A stretch of 64,000 nucleotides of DNA. It comes from Sphaerosporella brunnea (Eukaryota; Ascomycota; Pezizomycetes; Pezizales; Pyronemataceae). The first letter of the stretch is position 1, and the number at the start of each line of letters is the position of its first letter. This document shows, piece by piece, positions 1 through 9,485 of this stretch. The DNA lies in NCBI GenBank assembly GCA_008704415.1, contig VXIS01000007.1, forward strand, positions 1 through 64,000, written 5' to 3'. The position numbers and the translations under genes are program-made. The notes beneath the pieces were generated by a model, which made no database searches, had not been told where the DNA came from, and saw only the letters and a list, made by a program, of their open reading frames with translations.

Positions 1-126
1 CTCCCTCCTCATCACTGGACAGTTTATGGGATTTTGTAACTCCTGCCAACAGCTGGCTCGGCGCGAGGGCGTATTCTCCATCGCACGCTGTCCCTGGAAT
101 ATCGCATCATTTTCTATCGAACAAAG

Positions 127-345
127 GGGGGGGGGGTGAGGTGGTGGGAGGAAAAAGGGGTGGGGAAAGGGAAAAGAGGAAGAAGGGAAGAGGGAAAAGG
201 AAAAGGGGGGGGGGAATGGGGGGGGGGGGGAGAGAAAAGGCGTAGGGGAAGAGGGAAAAAGGGGGGGGGGGGGTAAAGGGGGGAAAAGGGGGGGGGGGGG
301 GTTGTGAATGGGGGGAAGGGAAAGAAAAAAGAAAGGGAAGGGGAG
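127..345. repeat. G-rich purine tract
   Basis: About 220 bases of almost pure purine, with many runs of 7-12 G broken by GAAAA-type spacers. Reading frames here are proline-rich artefacts. The tract lies downstream of the Myb/SANT ORF inside the transposon and could form G-quadruplex or triplex DNA. Run lengths may be poorly assembled. Confidence 0.8.
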
Positions 346-359
346 CCGCTGGCTACGGA

Positions 360-945
360 ATTTTTTCGTTCTTGGGTTTGCCTACATCCACATTTCAGCC
401 AGCCCACCTTGAATTTTCCCAGCCAGCCAACCTTGAGGACCGCTAATATACTCACCTTAATCTGAGCCTCCCAGCTAGAGTCGTCGGCTGTTGGGATTCC
501 TGTCTCATAATTCCAGCCAAAGCCGGAGTTTTTTTCGCAAAACAACCCATGCATCCCAGCTCTGCTTATCGGTGGTGAGTTTATTGCGGCATTGATCCCA
601 ATCCAACAGCGGTTGGGGATTGTGTGTTTTGTTAATGGTTCGCGCGACTATAGTCCAGGTGGGTTTTTTGAAGCCCGCTTGTGCGTGACCCTCAGAATGC
701 ACAACATTAATAAGCAGAGCATAGAACTGCTGCATCATTGGCTGGGTCCAATTTGCGCGCTGTTTTCTTGGAGCCTTCTCTGGCCTGGGGGAGGAATCCT
801 TTTTGCGTCTCGGCATCTGTGCACTACTTGTTAGCATACTCAATATCTTGAGGCACTGGTGGCATACAATCTCGCGATTAACGTTACGCACCCGGGTTGG
901 TAGAATTGTCTCTTGTCGAAGCGGGCAGGGTGGTGGTGGTTGCAT
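360..945 (-). pseudogene. Myb/SANT-like DNA-binding protein, frameshifted
   Basis: The first frame (945 down to about 530) begins with a basic segment (MPRRKKDSS, KAPRKQRANWT) and a Myb/SANT-like helix region (NWTQPMMQQFY, ARTINKTH, WDQCRNKL). The domain normally continues into a G-F-G-W-x-x-E-T-G motif, which is present only in the next frame (SGFGWNYETGIPTADD). The shift falls in a run of seven A on the coding strand; six A would keep the frame open. After WEAQIKV there is a GTGAGT, a possible 5' splice site. The start could be the ATG at 945 or the in-frame ATG at 816. It is either a dead transposon gene or a one-base homopolymer error. Confidence 0.6.
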
Positions 946-1807
946 GGGCGGTGGTTGCGCGAGCGGCGAGCGCTGATGGTGACATCATAAAGACGGGGCT
1001 CATTTCGCCACATTTCCTCATTTCATTCCTAAAGATATTTAGGCCAAATGACCATTATCTCCTAAATACCGCGAATCCAGACAAGCCCTAAGCCACGTCC
1101 CTTACTCGCAAGAAAATGCGGTATTCTATGTATGTTTTTGGTTGTTAGGCACCTCGGAGACCGGGAAATAAGACGGCTTCTGGGTTACTAACATGACATG
1201 GGATCTTGTGTTGGTCAGCACCAGCCGAGACGATTGGTTCACAGTCGTCACGAACGATCAATGATTCCTCTCACTCAATCACAGACTGTCACTCCTGTCA
1301 CTCCTGTCACGGTCATGATCAGTCATGGGAATCAATCCATTGCGCCAACCTCTGCACTGCCCTCCCGTCGAGTTGCCCATCTAAATGTTTCCTAAAACTA
1401 CAACTCAAACAGGGTTCCTCCAAAATGTAAAAAAAAAAACTAAACCACGAAGAAAAAAGGAAAATCATACGCCCGTTACTTGCGCAGCTCGCTAGAAAAT
1501 ATTGCATCAGAATTGATACAACGGGGAAAAGACATTTCCTTTGCAGCATGCCCGCTCACCCTTCCCTCTGGTTCTGGTATTGGGAATCAAAGCGCCATAG
1601 CAATCAATGAATCAATAAAAAGAAAAAGAAAAAAAAGGGAGGCAAGAGGATCCTTGGATGTATATGCCTATATGCCTAAGGACTGCAGCTTTAACGGGAC
1701 TCAAATTTCACGAAGAGCAATCGCGTGTGCGTGCAAGTATGAACTTATCGTGCGGCTCGAAAATATCCCCAATGAAAAAGTAATGCGCCACTCTGTCTGG
1801 TGGATTG

Positions 1808-3272
1808 CTATATGCCACCGACCAAGCCCGTCAGGAGATCTCTGGTAATTTCGTAGCTCAGGAAGCTACTTCCTATGCTGGGGGCCACTTTCAAAAGGTT
1901 CGGCAATAGGCCTTTGTACAGGCCACGAATGCCCTCAGCCTTCAGGATGATGGTGATAGCATCGCCAAGACCTTTGTACTTGTATCCGATCCCAGACATG
2001 GTGTTCACTTGAAAACGTCTTCGAAGCACACTATCAAATGTCAGAATTACACCGTGCCGAATCGCAATCGATAACTCACTCGAAGGGATAGGTGATGCTC
2101 TGTGCAACTGCTCCGCTTACTCCACCGGCAATCAATTTTCCAAACGCGGTTGGATTTTCCTGACCCTCCGGTGTCATGAACTTCCTCATGGCTTCGTAGG
2201 TTGCAAAGTTGATCCCAACATAGGGTGCCACGCCAGAAAGGGTCGGTCCAAGCCCACGGTAGATAGCAATCACGCCCCCTTCGGTTCGGTACATGTTTTT
2301 CATGGTGGCCCACATTCCGGGAAGTTTCGCATCCCGCTTGCCCAGAACTTCGAAAGACGCCGACTGTATGGAAAGGCGGGTTCGTACAATATCTAGAGGA
2401 TAGGTTGCAACTGCGCGGACCGTTAGCACCTGTTCTTTGGAATCAAATATTAGATAAACATGCCGACTGAGGTTACGCCTGCCATCGCTCCGGCACACAG
2501 CCTTCGAATAGTGCCCATATCGCCAGACTCATCCGCTAGGAGCTAAACTGTGTGATCAGCGGAAATTCACAGTGTGTAGGCAGCTGGATGCGCATATCCA
2601 ACCTTCTTGTAGACGGTGTAACTTGAGAATTGCACCGCCGAATATGGAACGATGCGAATGCAATTTGTACCATTACCCCTAGACAACACGATTCAATCAG
2701 TTTCAGGTGGTGAAGGCATCGCCATTCACATCCATCACCGCTAAAGCTTCTTGTTTATGGGCATGCCTATTGGAATGAGAAGCCCGGTCGGGCACAGGGC
2801 TGGAACTGCACAAAAACGAAGCTAGAAGGCGCACCTCATCAATCCCCTCCAACCCTCCTCCTTCCACATCTTCACCAATGCCGGACCAACGCCTTGGTAG
2901 GAGGCATTTCCGGGGCCTTGTACTTGAAAAAGGATTTTCAATCGCTCTAATGGACTCACCACCGTGCGGCTTACAGCCCCGGCGACACCTCCGGCGATGA
3001 AGGATGCCGTCAGTGGTTGCTTGAGATAGTCCTTGACCGTGGCAACGGCGCCCGTCGGCGGTGGGGGAAGTGCGGGGGTGTCTATAGCAGAGGCAGAAGA
3101 GGACTACCAGACCAAAAACCAATGGGATCAGTAACAGCAATGCTTCGAGAAACAACTTTGGAACCGCAAGGCGATCCAATACCTTCGGCGAAGCGCCATC
3201 GGTCAAAGCCTGAAGATTTGAAGTGGTTCCAGGGTCTTGGCTTGGTGAGGGGGCTTTGCCGTCGAGGCTCAT
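1808..3272 (-). CDS. Mitochondrial carrier, YPR011C (APS/PAPS carrier) type
   Basis: A solute carrier of the mitochondrial inner membrane with three repeated modules. Module 1 shows GGVAGAVSRTVVSPLERLKI, module 2 VATYPLDIVRTRLS, and module 3 ITYPFDVLRRRFQ; each has the carrier Px[DE]xx[KR] signature. The pattern VVATYPLDIVRTRLSIQSA followed by GVAPYVGINFATYE fits the yeast YPR011C family, which moves adenosine 5'-phosphosulfate and PAPS. The substrate is inferred from that similarity. I infer about six exons. Exon 1 is 3272-3183 and exon 2 starts at 3103 after a 79-nt intron. The intron before VATYPLD appears to be GC-AG with branch GCTAAC, and the last intron separates PFD from VLRRRF. Stop TAG is at 1808-1810. 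Confidence 0.88.
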
Positions 3273-5527
3273 GACGGTAATTTATCTTTGTGGACAACGA
3301 GAAGCAAGGTCGCGTTTAAGGTGGTTCTCCGGATGTTTGAGGTGCCTTAAAGGCTTCGAGTCCGTTCGGCAAACGAGCGATGAGATGGAGCGGCGACGAG
3401 GACGGCGAACGAAAGAGCGCTGTGCGGGAAAACACCGAGGTTGACGAAAACAGAGCGCGGCTCTTCAGGATCCACCGCGCCTGCGTGGGGAAGGCAGGGG
3501 AGGGTTCGCGCGCGAGGGTAAAGATGCGGGTTAGGTCTGTACGCAATTTGATAACCGGCGGCGGCGGTTGGTGAAGGTGTATGTGTGAGGATGGAGTGGC
3601 GGAGGGTACGTACAGGTATCAGAATACACAGTGAAGGTTCGAGGGGGTTTTCTTTCTGAGTTCCAATAATAAAATCCAACACACGGGTTGTTGTTGAAAG
3701 TTGTAACAGGGTTTTGTCGCTTAAATTGAGGATGTGGCTGGGCTGGCTGATGCACAGTGGCTGGTGTGGCTTCCAGGAACGGGTCAAATCAAAGAGATGT
3801 CTGTACATCGGTATGTCTTCTTAAACGGAGTAATCTCTGTGTTTGTCATCAGTTTTGAGCAGGGTGGAAACCCTCGCCCAAGAACAAACTTCAGTGATGG
3901 CAGATATATGATAATCCACACGATTTGTTGCCGCCCAGTGTTGTGTGGCTTAAATTGGAGAAGTCAAGCCGGAGCGGGATCTTGTATTCGCTGTGCGCGA
4001 GATGAGCTTGTGTCACGAATCAGCACTCGTGCGCGTGGCGAAGGTATTCTATTCTTGCGTATCGTACAGGTACGATGGCAGCACGTACTCTGTAAGAATA
4101 GATGTGGACAGCTGAGACGACTCTATTTACATGTATGTACTCGTACATTCGGTGCAGCAGCACGCCAGAAACGCCAGTATTGCATTGTCCTTCAGCTGTG
4201 AAAACGCCAAGATGCCAAGCCTGCTTGGTGGTGGCGTGGCTCTGAGGCGCGGGTGATTGGTGGTGAGCGAGGTTGCCACGCCCCAACCCAGCCAAAAACC
4301 CTCACCATATGGCCGAAACACAAAAGCAAGATATGGAAATGGTCGTGTGAGCTAGATCTATCCAGCGGTACGATCAAAAACAGACCACCGAGAAAAATGA
4401 AAAAACAAGAGTAAATTGCATCTCCGCGACCACCCCGGCCCCAGGCAAAACCATTTGGCCAAAACGAAATGATGCTCTAGACGAGCCTGATCAAGGCGAG
4501 AGTTCGGCGACACCGGACCTGGTGTTGTGGCAATGGATGGGCGGTAGGCAGCGGCGAAGGTTTTTTTCACTGTGGCTCAAGTGGCTAAAACAGTGGCGAA
4601 GGTGGCACCCTCATGCCACAACACATAATACTGTATCGCATCCGACGATACTGTATTTCGACATCCCTAGTTGCTTGTTTCTCGAAAGCAACGCATGGTG
4701 ACTTTCCACGTATGCCGATCGCCATGCATTCTACCCAGTAACACCTAACATTAGCAGCCGCGACTATGCATTAGCGAATCTCCCGGCGGATTGCTAATCG
4801 TACGTTGCAGGCGAATGCATGTACAGCTGGTAGTTCTGGAACGATGCTAGAGGTATGTGGACGCACGACACGGAGACAAGTAGATACTTCCTACATAGAT
4901 CCCGAATCAGCGCGAGAATGAGAAACGGACAGCATGACGTTTCCCGAGCCACAGCCGCCACCATAACCAACCAGGCCCATCTTTTCGTTCTTCCGTTTTC
5001 GCGGATCCCCTCGAAACGGACCCTTCCCGGTGCCCCCCGAAACAGCACAATCCAACAAAACCCACGTTTCCCGTGCAGTCCGAGCGCTGTCTGCCCCATC
5101 CAACTCCCAACTCCTGGAACCCCCCCGTCTTCCAAGTTCTCCTCCTACCGACATCCCGAACCTAACCACTACTACATCACAGCACAGTACAGCACAGCTC
5201 AGCTCAGCTCAGCGCAGCGCAGCACTCCACCGTCCACTCCTTATATGTCATTCCTTTACTTGCTTTCTATTGGTGGCAGTGCTTTCTTTTGAACCCTTCG
5301 TGCCGTCTGTCGCTCTTACCTCTTCATCTCTGCCTCTTGCTCCGTTTGCGTTTCGCCTTCCCGCCCCTGGCATCAACCCCGTGCAATAACCAGAACCCCC
5401 CAAAAAAACAACGAAATCTGGAAACACATGAAATTCGCCTGAATCTGCTCCTAAAAGCTTCGCAGGTCTAACATCCTGCGCTGTGCTATCGGGGGTAAGC
5501 GACATATCCGTTACAACTGTACTTGCG
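3273..5527. other. Long divergent intergenic region
   Basis: This separates the start of the carrier (minus) from the unknown gene at 5528 (plus). I recognise no gene. Several open frames over 100 codons exist, but they lack domain patterns and splice logic. Positions 5165-5225 hold imperfect CAGCACAGCTCAG repeats. The last 250 bases are pyrimidine-rich, as expected for a fungal promoter and 5' leader. Confidence 0.6.
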
Positions 5528-6709
5528 ATGGAGGCGCTCCCAGAGATCACGCCAGTTCAGCAACAACTCTCACGGGAACGATTCCACGACCGAGAAGAGC
5601 TCGCAGAACAAATAACGACTCTGAAAAGCCTATTACGCCTGGATGCCGATGGGATTGGGGATTGTGAAGACCTTATCGATGTGCTGGAGCGGACACGAAC
5701 ATATCTTGACCGATTTTCCATTACAGTGCAGCGCGAGTCGATGAGTCTTGAATCTCCATCTGCCATACCGCCAGCCGGTGCTTTCAGGTTTGAAACATCC
5801 GACAATCTAGATGCCACCGACTCACCGTCCTCGCCGGACCGGATTAATCGCGTGCGCAGTTTGTCAGGATCGTCAACGCGCAGCAGCTGGAGAAGTACGC
5901 CATCCACCGCATCCACGGCAGCTACGTCCGTTTCCCCTCCAGATTCCTTCTTCAGTCAGCGATTCTCCTCGCCCCCTATGTTTGAATACCCTTATACCAG
6001 TCGATTCCGCCGATTTCGTGATCCGGAAATTGTGGAGGGCGACGACGAGGAGGATGGGCAGGAAGCGGAGGACATGGATATGGAGGATGAAGAAGGCCCT
6101 GATGCTTCTGATGCATCGTTTCAGCGACTTTCAACAATCCTGGCCTCGTTGCAGAGACAAGCCGAAGCCTCGTTATGCTCGCCTCCAACCATTGAAGAGG
6201 AGGCCTCGGAGGATGCGGCAAGTTTCTGGGGGGATGCGGATGTAAGGGGGGACTTGTCGCCTATCTCGACAAAAGGCATGAACCATCGTCACTCACAACC
6301 CGGCACCCCCAGACTATCGGCCACACTACCGAGTCGCAAAGTTTCCGCGTTTTCATTTTCGCTACCGCAATCGCCCGTGAAGCGAGCGAGTTGGGCGGGG
6401 GATCAGCTGTTTTCGTCGGCATCACAGTCCGCGCCTGTGCGGCGTCGCTCCGCGTTGGTGCCAGGTCACGAGAGACAGTCGTCGAGAGATAGTATTGCAG
6501 AAGGAAAATCCACAGAAATGGACCTGGAGAGGACAGTCATGGAGTTTTTGGAGTTTTTCGGGAGAGGTAGTAGCGGCGAGGCGGATATCATGTTTCGTTG
6601 GGTATGGATATACATGATGGGAGGTGGATTCGTGTGGCTAGTTGTAGGATGGGTCTTGGGGTGGGGATGCAATGCGTGCGGGGAATCCCTGGTGTGTGAG
6701 CGGCGATGA
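5528..6709 (+). CDS. Serine-rich protein of unknown function with C-terminal membrane segment
   Basis: Unrecognised 393-residue protein. The open frame extends upstream to a GTG, but the first ATG is at 5528 (MEALPEITPV), so I start there. The N-terminus (about 1-85) is helical with hydrophobic heptads (LAEQITTLKSLLRL, CEDLIDVLERTRTYLDRF). The middle is low-complexity and rich in serine and proline, with an acidic stretch near 175-195 (EGDDEEDGQEAEDMDMEDEE). Near the end is one strongly hydrophobic, Trp/Gly-rich segment, about residues 357-380, followed by a short cysteine-containing tail. The layout suggests a tail-anchored membrane protein facing the cytosol. A missed 3' intron could change the last residues. 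The upstream leader is CT-rich. Confidence 0.65.
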   Translation: MEALPEITPVQQQLSRERFHDREELAEQITTLKSLLRLDADGIGDCEDLIDVLERTRTYLDRFSITVQRESMSLESPSAIPPAGAFRFETSDNLDATDSPSSPDRINRVRSLSGSSTRSSWRSTPSTASTAATSVSPPDSFFSQRFSSPPMFEYPYTSRFRRFRDPEIVEGDDEEDGQEAEDMDMEDEEGPDASDASFQRLSTILASLQRQAEASLCSPPTIEEEASEDAASFWGDADVRGDLSPISTKGMNHRHSQPGTPRLSATLPSRKVSAFSFSLPQSPVKRASWAGDQLFSSASQSAPVRRRSALVPGHERQSSRDSIAEGKSTEMDLERTVMEFLEFFGRGSSGEADIMFRWVWIYMMGGGFVWLVVGWVLGWGCNACGESLVCERR

Positions 6710-7531
6710 TGCTTGTCTTTCTCATTGGTTCCAAGACGGCATCGGATCTAGGTTGATCTATGCTCAATACCCATATTGTTCTTTAGCAGTTCTTCCCTTT
6801 TTGATTTCCCCCTTTGTTTTTTTGTCTTTCTACCTTTGCATGAGCCAATGGGCTGGTTTGCGGCTTGAAAGTTGTAGATACCAGGCCGGGGAGTTTTTTT
6901 TTTTTTTTTTTTTTCTGGCGATGCATAAAAGCAATCTTATACCAATTATTTTTTTCCTTCCTTCCTGCTGCCGAATCCTGTCTCTCGTTCTCCGTTCTCT
7001 TCTATTTCCTATTATATCATTGATCATGACCGCTCACTCGTTATATCTCTCACGTACTTTTTTGACCATTCTTCATCTGCATATATTTTCTTGCCTTGAA
7101 CCCTCCTTCTGTATTTATCTTTGCTTCATGTTTTTCACTGATCGTTTGGACTCGGTTATTTGGTTGGTGGGTTGGTTGGTTGGTGGTGGGGTATGCAATG
7201 GGAGCAAATGTGATATTGACCGTCGTGGCCATCATTGTTCAATATCGAAATTGCACAGAAGTGAGTGCCAGTGCTGACTTGGATGGGATTCTCGCAGACG
7301 TATGACCTACGGCTTGTCCCACGTCTTTTTCAGGTCCCACGTCTTTTTCAGTGGTTCAATGCAACAAGTGAGGGACTGAAACCGTTACACTCAAACCGTT
7401 CACCTCTTTGTATTGTATGCTCACGATAATTAATACTACACTAGAAGAAAGTGACAGAGACACACAGCTATTGGTCAAAAACATCCAATGCAATGCTTCT
7501 GAAAGAGGCCACCACACGAGAGAGCCTAAAT
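6710..7531. other. Intergenic region, convergent gene ends
   Basis: This lies between the 3' ends of the membrane-segment gene (plus) and ATE1 (minus). It is T-rich, with a T run near 6894-6914 and GGTTGGTTGG repeats near 7160-7190. No gene is recognised. Confidence 0.6.
7316..7351 (+). repeat. 18-bp perfect tandem duplication
   Basis: The unit GTCCCACGTCTTTTTCAG occurs twice head to tail. It lies between two gene ends, downstream of the 5528 gene, and has no evident function. Confidence 0.85.
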
Positions 7532-9485
7532 TCAATGCCCGAACACCATTACCATCCCGCTGGCTACCTCTGGGCCAACCGCTGATACCGTCTCCTTGAT
7601 CAGGTTTCTGACCAACCCGCCCTCCCGTTCGAAGCCCACAAGATTCTCAGCTGTAGATGAGCGGCCAGATGCCCTGATCCGCACACCGCCGATATTGAAC
7701 GCATCCAGTTCGCTGGGACTCATCAATCCCGGCATTCCGGACTCGATGCAAAATCCAGGGTCGCGATCCTGTTCTCCAGTACAGCGGCTGTCTGGTTGGA
7801 ATCTTCCGCCCCACGTCGGGTCTCCGATCAGCTGTTTCTTGAGTTCTTCTGTCAGAGGGAGCCAGTCGTTGCTGTCTGGGTCCAAGAGTTCTGAAGGTCC
7901 ATACTCCCCCTTGTATCGCATCTTTTGACAGCTGGGTATGTAATACCCTGCAAATATTTAGTTTCCCGCATAGATATTCGTTCCATCTCAGAGTTTATGA
8001 ATAAGTACTCACCCATGTAATAGTATTTGTATCCGCCTTCCGTCGCGAGACACGCTTCCCTGCAGGCACTCACTTTCCCCAGGTTCCATTTTCCGAAATC
8101 GCTGTGGTACATGAAATAAACACTACTGACAACATTGGGCAAAAGATCTAAGACGCCCATTGCGATCAGCCGCCCATCGAGGTAGTAGCACTGGTGATAG
8201 GTTCCCAGCTTCTTCCCCGAATCAGTGGTCTCGGTTGGAAGTGGCGTGTTGCATAAGAACCGTGTGAACCCTCTTCTAGTTATTTCATGCGGTTTCTCGT
8301 GGTGAACATTTCGTTGATAGTTCTCAAAAAGATCAAATCTGATTGTGGAGCTCCGTGTCAACGACAATTCACATTCACGCGGGGACGTGTGGGTTGATAT
8401 CGAACGGTACATACTTTTCTTCCGAGAAGGACGCGGGTTCGAGAGTGACTTCAAAGCGATGGGCCGGTTCAGGAGGAATGCGGCGCGCATTCACCGAGTA
8501 TTCGGCGGCGTGGACACTCTCAGCCAAATCGAAAACATTGTGCTGTTTTTTCCTTTCCCTATTGGATAGAGACGTTCTATCAGCGTCCTAGCCCCCGCCA
8601 GTAGAGAGTGAATATTTGTGGCATCGACACGCAGCCAAAATGCTGGCAGTTTGATATTCGTCGGCAGAAACTGAATGGAAGAACGGACATCGGGTGAATC
8701 GCTTACTCTTTAGATTTCGGATATTTCTTTGCAGATTCTCGGATGTATTCCTCGCCAAGCACATATCTTGTCCATTTGTGTAGGGCATTCCGCTGGTTAC
8801 GAGAAGGCTTGAATGTATTACCATTCAGACTTGAAGGATATCAGCCACTTCCAGAACATGAAGCTGGTGACACTCTGCTGGCAATGCCACCCGCTACTTA
8901 CCGTGTTGTGTAATGCTTGCAACATGTGAGCTTCATGTGTGGTTTGTACAACAAATCCCCGCTCCTGCAAGAAGAAACGAATAGTTCCAGTAGTTCATCA
9001 GATATCACCCGGTCAAATGAAATTGGGTGGGGGCGAAACTGCAAGGGATCGAATGCTGCTCACCGTCTCCAACCCCGGTTGACAAGGCATTGATAATGGC
9101 GTGGAGTCAATGAGTGAGAGCGCAAGTAAAACGAGGAGACTGTTGATTTTGGGGTTGGCCTTTGTGATTAGCTTATCCGGATGTTTTTCGACGTCATGCA
9201 GCAGGGTGGTGCACGACGGGGCAGAAAAGGAAGAAAGGAAGAAAAACGGCAGATGCAATGCAGGGCGGGGTTCGAACCTAGTGGTTCCGATTCGGGATCC
9301 GGTCTGCAATAACCGCAATCATTGCGCTCAAACGAACCTGGAACGTACAGCAGACTTATGAGCTATTACCACACCAAACGCACCGATCGCGTGGGCCACG
9401 AGGTGGAACGACTGGTATATAACGAACCTTGGTAAGAGAATGTGCTGGTTGGTGTAGATTCGGTTGCAGGCGTTGCCGCGGACAT
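7532..9485 (-). CDS. ATE1: Arginyl-tRNA--protein transferase (N-degron pathway)
   Basis: Transfers arginine from Arg-tRNA to acidic N-termini, marking proteins for the Arg/N-degron ubiquitin pathway. The N-terminal module shows the conserved NDCGYC, then a YQCLVNRGWRRSG segment, YKPHMKLTCC and FKPSRNQRNALHKW. The C-terminal GNAT-like half shows RRGFTRFLCNTPL, GTYHQCYYLDGRLIA, GVLDLLPNVVSSVYFMYH and MRYKGEYGPSELLDP. I place the start at the ATG at 9485 (MSAATPATES) because GT/AG joins then keep frame through every motif: Q|GSFERNDCGYC, R|RSGDLLY, R|LNGNTFK, EEK|FDLFENY (intron GTATGT) and YYMG|YYIPSC (intron GTGAGT). At least seven exons. Residues that coordinate metal or haem in the family (CGYC and CC) are intact. 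Confidence 0.93.

Larger units (their letters stand above)
1..1089. mobile_element. PIF/Harbinger-like DNA transposon, right-hand part
   Basis: The right end, about 1000-1089, is nearly the same sequence as the terminal repeat of the small element at 42457-42647. Both carry a block reading GGCCAAATGACCATTATCTC on one strand, then CTAAATACC and a terminus close to GGGCCC next to TAA. A Myb/SANT-like ORF lies inside on the minus strand, and such proteins are the usual second gene of PIF/Harbinger transposons. The left end and any transposase lie outside the window. Family placement rests on the companion ORF and Tourist-like ends (GGGCC...TTTGG type), so it is an inference. Confidence 0.55.

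Noticed and set aside
3734..4201. 155-codon open frame on the plus strand
   Set aside because: No family motif, irregular composition and no splice context; lies in a long promoter region.
6672..7277. 201-codon open frame on the plus strand
   Set aside because: Overlaps the end of the 5528 gene in another frame and runs through poly-T; hydrophobic only because of T-rich DNA.
9250..9290. tRNA-like GGTTCGAACC in the ATE1 region
   Set aside because: The T-loop-like text has no matching acceptor or anticodon arms; it lies in an intron/exon border of ATE1.
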